Origin: Streptomyces sclerotialus
GTDB lineage: Bacteria; Actinomycetota; Actinomycetes; Streptomycetales; Streptomycetaceae
DNA: 64,000 bases
Assembly (NCBI GenBank): GCA_000719105.1
Contig: JODX01000004.1
Span: forward strand, 1 to 64,000
Reading direction: 5' to 3'
Shown here piece after piece: positions 60,071 to 64,000 of this stretch. Every line of letters begins with the position of its first letter. Positions within the stretch are counted from its first letter, which is position 1. The notes beneath the pieces were generated by a model, which saw only the letters and a program-made list of their open reading frames with translations, was not told the origin of the DNA and searched no databases. The position numbers were made by a program, and so were the translations under genes.

Positions 60071-61060
60071 TCAGCGCAGGGTCAGCAGGGCGCGCGGGTT
60101 GTCCACGAGAACGCGCCGGGCGTCCTCCTCGCCGAGCCCCAGGGACTTCGCCAGGGGAACGAACGTCGAGGAGACGTAGCTGTACGGCAGGTCGTGGGCG
60201 GGCTGTCCCTTCGCCACGCCGGTCGCGTTGCCGGACAGGAGGATCCGGTCCGCGTGACCGGCCGCGACGAGGTCGAGCACCAGGGCGGCGCGCTCGCGGT
60301 CGGTGACGTACGTGTCGGAGTCGTCCAGTCCCACGTGGTCCAGGGCGACGTAGGCCCCGCGGCGGGCGACCTCGAGCGGGGCGCCCGCGGCGACGGCGTC
60401 CCTGCGGTCGAGCCCGCCGACGACGACACGGTCGGCCGGAAGCTTCTCGTCCAGGACGACGTCGAGGTCGTGGACCGCGTCGGCGCCGTACCGGACGGAG
60501 ACCGGGACGCCCGTGGCCAGGGCGGTCCTGGCCGCGCCGCGGAAGAGGCTCTCCTCGGTGGCGGTCATGCCGCCGGTGGCGGCCGCGGTGGCCACGAGGC
60601 CCGCGGCGGCACGCCGCTCCACGCGCGGGACCACCATCCCCTCGGTGACCTCCTTGGTGAAGAGATCGGCGAACTTCTCGGCCGGCCAGGGCGTCGGCGG
60701 GTTGGTCTGCGGGGTGAGGAAGTAGCCGCCGAGCAGCTCCTCGGGACCCATGCCCGTGGAGGCGACGATGTGCACCCCGGTCGAGCGGGAGAGCGCCTCG
60801 TACAGCCGCACGTCGCGACCGTGGAACATGCCCGTGCTGTCGACGATCGTTCCGCCGCCGTGGCTGCGGAAGTCCGTCAGCTTCTTCGCCAGGGTCTCGA
60901 AGATCTCGGCCCGGTCCATGGTGATGTCGTACGCGTGCTCGGCGCCCGGGACCACGGAGAGCAGGGCCTCATGGACCGCGACGACCCCCAGGTCGTCGGC
61001 CGGAACGGGGCCGAGGACGGTGTTGACGGTGGTGCTGCTCCTGGCGGTGTGTGCCGTCAT
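60071..61060 (-). CDS. Phosphotriesterase-family pseudoenzyme
   Basis: This 329-residue protein aligns along its whole length with the downstream phosphotriesterase-like protein (TVNTVLGPVPADDLGVVAV, GGGTIVDSTGMFHGRD, GVHIVASTG). Yet the ligands are replaced: AVHEALLS (second His to Ala), AGLVATAAAT (Lys to Ala), VSVRYGAD (His to Arg), VVGGLDRR (His to Gly), and LSGNATGV (Asp to Asn). Only the first His of HxH remains, so metal-dependent hydrolysis is very unlikely. It probably forms a heteromer with the active paralogue or binds ligand as a sensor. ATG 61060 is chosen over GTG 61066 for its ribosome binding site spacing (AAAGGAAG). Confidence 0.85.
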   Translation of the reverse strand: MTAHTARSSTTVNTVLGPVPADDLGVVAVHEALLSVVPGAEHAYDITMDRAEIFETLAKKLTDFRSHGGGTIVDSTGMFHGRDVRLYEALSRSTGVHIVASTGMGPEELLGGYFLTPQTNPPTPWPAEKFADLFTKEVTEGMVVPRVERRAAAGLVATAAATGGMTATEESLFRGAARTALATGVPVSVRYGADAVHDLDVVLDEKLPADRVVVGGLDRRDAVAAGAPLEVARRGAYVALDHVGLDDSDTYVTDRERAALVLDLVAAGHADRILLSGNATGVAKGQPAHDLPYSYVSSTFVPLAKSLGLGEEDARRVLVDNPRALLTLR

Positions 61061-61226
61061 GGGCACTTCCTTTCGTCAGCGTCGTGCCGGCGCGGCACAT
61101 GCACACACTCCGCGCCGGGTCGGTGCAGGCGGTGATGGAGTGAGGGCAGTGCACCGGGAGACCTGACGTCCGCCTTACGGGGTCGTAGTCCACCGCCTTG
61201 TGGGAGTAGCCATCTCGAAGATTGAT

Positions 61227-61242
61227 ATATTGTAATGCTAAA
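61227..61242. promoter_or_regulatory. Shared 16-bp motif, site 2 (ATATTGTAATGCTAAA)
   Basis: Located 167 bp upstream of the pseudo-phosphotriesterase start; matches site 1 in 14 of 16 positions. On the minus strand TTGACT (61247-61242) touches the motif and could be a -35 element of the operon, so binding here would block transcription. Confidence 0.65.
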
Positions 61243-61261
61243 GTCAAGGGGTGAGAGGGTG

Positions 61262-61335
61262 CCTCTGCGTCCAGAGGCGCCCTCTGTGTGCAGAGGCACT
61301 CTCTGTGTCCAGAGGCACCCTCTGTGTCCAGAGAA
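61262..61335. repeat. Tandem array of 19-bp palindromic units
   Basis: CCTCTGYGTSCAGAGG-type units begin at 61262, 61281, 61300 and 61319, with a decaying fifth after. The period is exactly 19 bp. Each unit is itself an inverted repeat (CCTCTG/CAGAGG). The array lies between the GntR gene stop (61375) and the operon promoter. It could bind a multimeric regulator or fold as RNA at the end of the GntR transcript. Confidence 0.85.
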
Positions 61336-61374
61336 GCGTCTGTGTCTACTCCGTGTACGTGCCGGAGCGGTGAC

Positions 61375-62118
61375 TCACCCGCTCGTGACGAACCGGTACT
61401 TGAACTCCTCGGCGCGGTGCACCGCGGAACGCCAACCCGCGGGCAGGCCGCCGGCCGTGAAGAAGACCGTCTCGATGGCGAGCAACGGGCTCCCCTCGCG
61501 TACGCCCAGGGCCGACGCGTGACCGGCGGTCGCCGCCGTCGCCCAGGCCTCGTGCTCGGCCCGGTCCAGCGTGATACCGAAGCCCCGTTCCAGCAGCACG
61601 AAGGCGGAGCCCGTCTCCTCCAGTTCCGCGGCCGAGGGACTGAACTCCTCGGGCGCCCGGATGAAGACGTCGGCCTCCACGAGGGGCTCGCCCTCCGCCA
61701 GGATCAGGCGGGTGAAGTGCAGGAGCCGCTCGTGCGCCGCGAGCCCGAGGCGGTCCCGGATCCGGGCGGGCGGCTCCACCCGTTCGATGCCGGACACCTT
61801 CGACGCGGGGCGCAGACCGCTGTCGGAGAGGTACTGGTACAAGGCCCCCGGCCGCACGTCGGCCGGCCGGTGCACCCGGGCGCCCGGAACCGGGAACGTC
61901 CCCCTGCCCTGCTTCCGGTAGACGTACCCCTCGGTAGCGAGCTCCTTGAGTGCCTGACGGATGGGCGCCCGGCTCACCTCGAACCGGCTGAGCAACTGCT
62001 CCTCGGTCATCGGTTTCCGGGGATCCGCGACTCCGCCGACGATCTCGGTGCGCAGGATGTCCTTGATCTGCCGGTACAGGGGGACCCCGGACGAGAGATC
62101 GAGTTCGCCGTTGGCCAT
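61375..62118 (-). CDS. GntR family regulator with UTRA domain (HutC type)
   Basis: The 247-residue protein has an N-terminal winged helix (about residues 8-75: PLYRQIKDILRTEIVGG, TEEQLLSRFEVSRAPIRQAL) and a UTRA ligand-binding domain (about 95-240: RLGLAAHERLLHFTRLIL, EGEPLVEADVFI, LAIETVFF). HutC-type regulators repress catabolic genes until the substrate or an intermediate binds. ATG 62118 follows GGAGG. It lies on the same strand just upstream of the phosphotriesterase operon and is the only regulator in the cluster. Confidence 0.92.
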   Translation of the reverse strand: MANGELDLSSGVPLYRQIKDILRTEIVGGVADPRKPMTEEQLLSRFEVSRAPIRQALKELATEGYVYRKQGRGTFPVPGARVHRPADVRPGALYQYLSDSGLRPASKVSGIERVEPPARIRDRLGLAAHERLLHFTRLILAEGEPLVEADVFIRAPEEFSPSAAELEETGSAFVLLERGFGITLDRAEHEAWATAATAGHASALGVREGSPLLAIETVFFTAGGLPAGWRSAVHRAEEFKYRFVTSG

Positions 62119-62307
62119 GGTCTCCGGGTCCTCCGCTGGTGGTCTTGACGCCACATCATAGGTATGACGAGCGGGAGGCGGCCCCGCATCGCACGCGGAG
62201 CGCGTACTCGGAGCGAGGAAGACAGCGGGAAGAGGATCGGCAACCTTTGTCCGCCCGGCGGCGACCACCAGGCGCAACCCCTCGGACGATGGACGAAGGA
62301 AGACCCA

Positions 62308-63672
62308 GTGAGCGAGAGAGCGACCCTGCGCAAGCTCCGGCGCAGGCGGACCAACCGCCGCCGTACCGTGATCACCGGTGTGCTGGCCACCGCGCTGACC
62401 GGTGGCGCGATCGTCGGCGGCGTGCTGATGACGGCCTCCGCCTCGGGCCCCGGCGCGGGTACGTACCGCCTGGTCAACGGCGCGGACGACACCTGTCTCG
62501 ACGTGCCGTCGGCGAGCACCGCGGCGGATGCGCAGCTGGCCACGGCGGCCTGCGGCAGCGGTACCGGGCAGCAGTGGAAGCTGAGCACCTCGGGCGACGG
62601 CTTCACCGTCCAGGCCGCCGGCAGCGGACTGTGCGTGGGCGTGAAGGGCGCCGCCACCTCCGCCGGCAAGCCGGTCCAGCAGCAGGACTGCGACGGGAGC
62701 ACGTCGCAGGTGTGGAACGTGACGGCCGTCGACGACGGGTACCACCTGGTCAACGGCAAGAGCGACAAGTGCCTCAACATCAAGGACGGGCTGGCCCAGC
62801 AGAACTCCTGCGACTCGGTCAGCAGCAAGGTCTGGACCCTGACGACGCTGTCCTCGACCACGCCCACGTCCACGCCCACGGCCACGGCTTCCGCAACCGC
62901 GTCCGCCACGGCCTCCCCCTCGGCCTCGGCGTCCGCCACCGCCTCCCCCTCGGCCTCGGCCCCGGCGTCCGACGGCGCGCTCGCCGACTGGCCGACCGCG
63001 ACCGGATCGAAGGCGGTCAGCGCCACGATCGAGGTGACCGGCACCTACGACGGCGGCCTGGCCCGCCACTACGGCTCCGGTGACCTCGGCGGCGACGGCC
63101 AGGACGAGGGCCAGGACCCGATCTTCAAGCTGGCCGACGGCGCCGTCCTGAAGAACGTCGTCCTGGGCTCCCCGGCGGCCGACGGCATCCACTGCTCGGG
63201 CAGCTGCACCCTGCAGAACGTGTGGTGGGAGAACGTCGGCGAGGACGCGGCCACCTTCAAGGGCAAGTCCTCCTCGGCGACGTACCTGGTCCAGGGCGGC
63301 GGCGCGAAGGGCGCGGACGACAAGGTCTTCCAGCACAACGGCGCCGGCACCCTCACCATCAAGGACTTCCAGGTCGAGGACTTCGGCAAGCTCTACCGCT
63401 CCTGCGGCAACTGCGGCACCCAGTACGAGCGCCACGTGGTCATCGACAACGTCGTGGTGACCAGCCCCGGCAAGGTCCTGGCCGGCATCAACTCCAACTA
63501 CGGCGACACGGCCACCCTCTCGAACGTCACGATCGTCGGCGACGACGACCGGGACATCACCATCTGCGAGCGCTTCCAGGGCAACGACGACGGCGACGAG
63601 CCGACCGCACTGGGCAGCGGCCCGGACGGCACGCACTGCATCTACAGCGCCTCGGACGTCACCTACGAGTGA
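62308..63672 (+). CDS. Secreted pectate lyase (PL3) with ricin-type carbohydrate-binding domain
   Basis: The 454-residue product has a basic N-terminus and signal peptide (cleavage near LMTASA-SG), a ricin-type beta-trefoil (about residues 52-180; VNGADDTCLDV, GQQWKLST, GSTSQVWNV), a Thr/Ser/Ala/Pro linker (about 185-225), and a C-terminal PL3 pectate lyase domain (about 230-454; DPIFKLADGAVLKNVVLG, ADGIHCSGSCTLQNVWW, YERHVVIDNVVV, DRDITICERFQG). It would cut polygalacturonate by beta-elimination outside the cell with Ca2+. GTG 62308 has GAAGGAAG upstream. Confidence 0.93.
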   Translation: MSERATLRKLRRRRTNRRRTVITGVLATALTGGAIVGGVLMTASASGPGAGTYRLVNGADDTCLDVPSASTAADAQLATAACGSGTGQQWKLSTSGDGFTVQAAGSGLCVGVKGAATSAGKPVQQQDCDGSTSQVWNVTAVDDGYHLVNGKSDKCLNIKDGLAQQNSCDSVSSKVWTLTTLSSTTPTSTPTATASATASATASPSASASATASPSASAPASDGALADWPTATGSKAVSATIEVTGTYDGGLARHYGSGDLGGDGQDEGQDPIFKLADGAVLKNVVLGSPAADGIHCSGSCTLQNVWWENVGEDAATFKGKSSSATYLVQGGGAKGADDKVFQHNGAGTLTIKDFQVEDFGKLYRSCGNCGTQYERHVVIDNVVVTSPGKVLAGINSNYGDTATLSNVTIVGDDDRDITICERFQGNDDGDEPTALGSGPDGTHCIYSASDVTYE

Positions 63673-63705
63673 GCGGCGGGTGACGCACCGACGGCGATAA
63701 CCATG

Positions 63706-63737
63706 GGAACCCCGGTCCGGACACGGACCGGGGTTCC
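63706..63737. terminator. Bidirectional hairpin terminator
   Basis: A perfect 14-bp stem (arms 63706-63719 and 63724-63737) has loop GACA. It lies between the convergent pectate lyase gene and the partial gene at the window end. Confidence 0.9.
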
Positions 63738-63767
63738 GGTGCTATGTCTCCCAGGTCCCTTGCAGGG

Positions 63768-64000
63768 TCACGCGGAGGCGTTGAGCACCAGTACGGCGCG
63801 GGCGTTGTGCGGCGCCGGGTCGTGGGGGACCTGCCGCGCGGAGGCCTGGAGCGTCACGGCGCCGGTGGAGTCCGGGACCACGCGGTCGATGCGCAGCTCG
63901 AAGGGCAACTGGATCAGCTCCTCGGGAGCGGCCCACTGCGGGAGTTCGCACCGGTACGTGGCGGATCCCGCCGCCCAGCAGTTCTCCGGCGCCGAGACGA
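63768..64000 (-). CDS. C-terminal part of an unidentified, probably exported protein (5' end outside window)
   Basis: The open frame enters from beyond the window and stops at 63768-63770. The visible 76 or so residues end NARAVLVLNASA; upstream are APENCWAAGSATYRCELP and LPFELRIDRVVPDSTG. Two cysteines seven residues apart in the -CW...YRC- segment and a beta-rich pattern suggest an extracytoplasmic Ig-like or DUF11-like domain. The protein cannot be identified from this piece. Confidence 0.6.
   Translation of the reverse strand, partial: VSAPENCWAAGSATYRCELPQWAAPEELIQLPFELRIDRVVPDSTGAVTLQASARQVPHDPAPHNARAVLVLNASA

Noticed and set aside
61262..61335. CRISPR array
   Set aside because: The 19-bp period leaves only about 3 bp between palindromes, so there are no spacers; kept as a tandem palindromic array.

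Overview
The window is GC-rich (mostly about 70% G+C) and has many GTG starts, GGAGG-type ribosome binding sites, long perfect terminator hairpins without T-runs, and families typical of mycelial actinomycetes: SpoIIE-type phosphatases with ATP-binding domains, DUF397 with XRE/DUF5753 regulators, MocR, SigE-family sigma factors, Tat substrates and a PHO box. All of this fits a Streptomyces-like chromosome. No rRNA, tRNA, transposase, phage or CRISPR feature was found.

Layout. 1-7.4 kb: housekeeping and metabolic genes (3' part of an NHL/thioredoxin-like protein, DUF6458 membrane protein, M18 aminopeptidase, acyl-CoA dehydrogenase, SseB-domain protein, pirin). 7.4-9.4 kb: a visibly AT-richer patch with a lipoprotein and a secreted protein of unknown function, bordered by a decayed copy of the 5' end of the next gene (AI-2E-type transporter). 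9.4-17.6 kb: a PAS-GAF-PP2C-ATPase phosphatase, aspS, a Tat-exported intradiol dioxygenase, a methyltransferase divergent from an Lrp regulator, and a PH-domain protein. 17.7-21.6 kb: a regulatory/defence-like island: HTH protein, Rpn-like nuclease with a strong internal start, a translationally coupled second copy of its C-terminal domain, and a WhiJ/AbaA-style trio (ATP-binding anti-sigma-like protein, XRE-DUF5753, DUF397). 21.6-30.5 kb: metG, a Glu/Pro-rich VWA protein, a PhoX-type phosphatase behind a PHO box, an EEP hydrolase, a membrane protein and an alpha/beta hydrolase divergent from a MocR regulator. 30.6-45 kb: membrane proteins, two PP2C phosphatases, an unrecognised 450-residue protein, an HTH-TPR regulator, a UPF0718/TIGR03943 permease pair, a SigE-family sigma factor with a membrane partner whose outer domain is duplicated in a neighbouring secreted protein, a lipoprotein, and an Erm-type 23S rRNA methyltransferase preceded by an attenuator with an IAV-containing leader peptide.

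45-54 kb: a large PAS/GAF/PP2C/ATPase protein, an NTF2-like protein, a ferritin-like plus hemerythrin pair, an orphan cytochrome oxidase subunit I with a coupled small membrane protein, and a beta-hydroxyacid-dehydrogenase-like enzyme. 54-62 kb: an apparent catabolic cluster: CocE/NonD hydrolase divergent from an MBL-fold hydrolase; then an operon (pseudo-phosphotriesterase, phosphotriesterase-like hydrolase, FAD monooxygenase, HSL-type hydrolase) behind a GntR/UTRA regulator. A 16-bp motif shared by both control regions suggests one regulator for the cluster; the substrate cannot be read from sequence. The window closes with a ricin-domain pectate lyase and the 3' end of an unidentified gene.

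The strongest points for follow-up are the Rpn-like locus with two potential C-terminal-domain antitoxins, the erm leader, the phosphotriesterase paralogue that has lost nearly all metal ligands, the shared operator motif, and the 19-bp palindromic tandem array.
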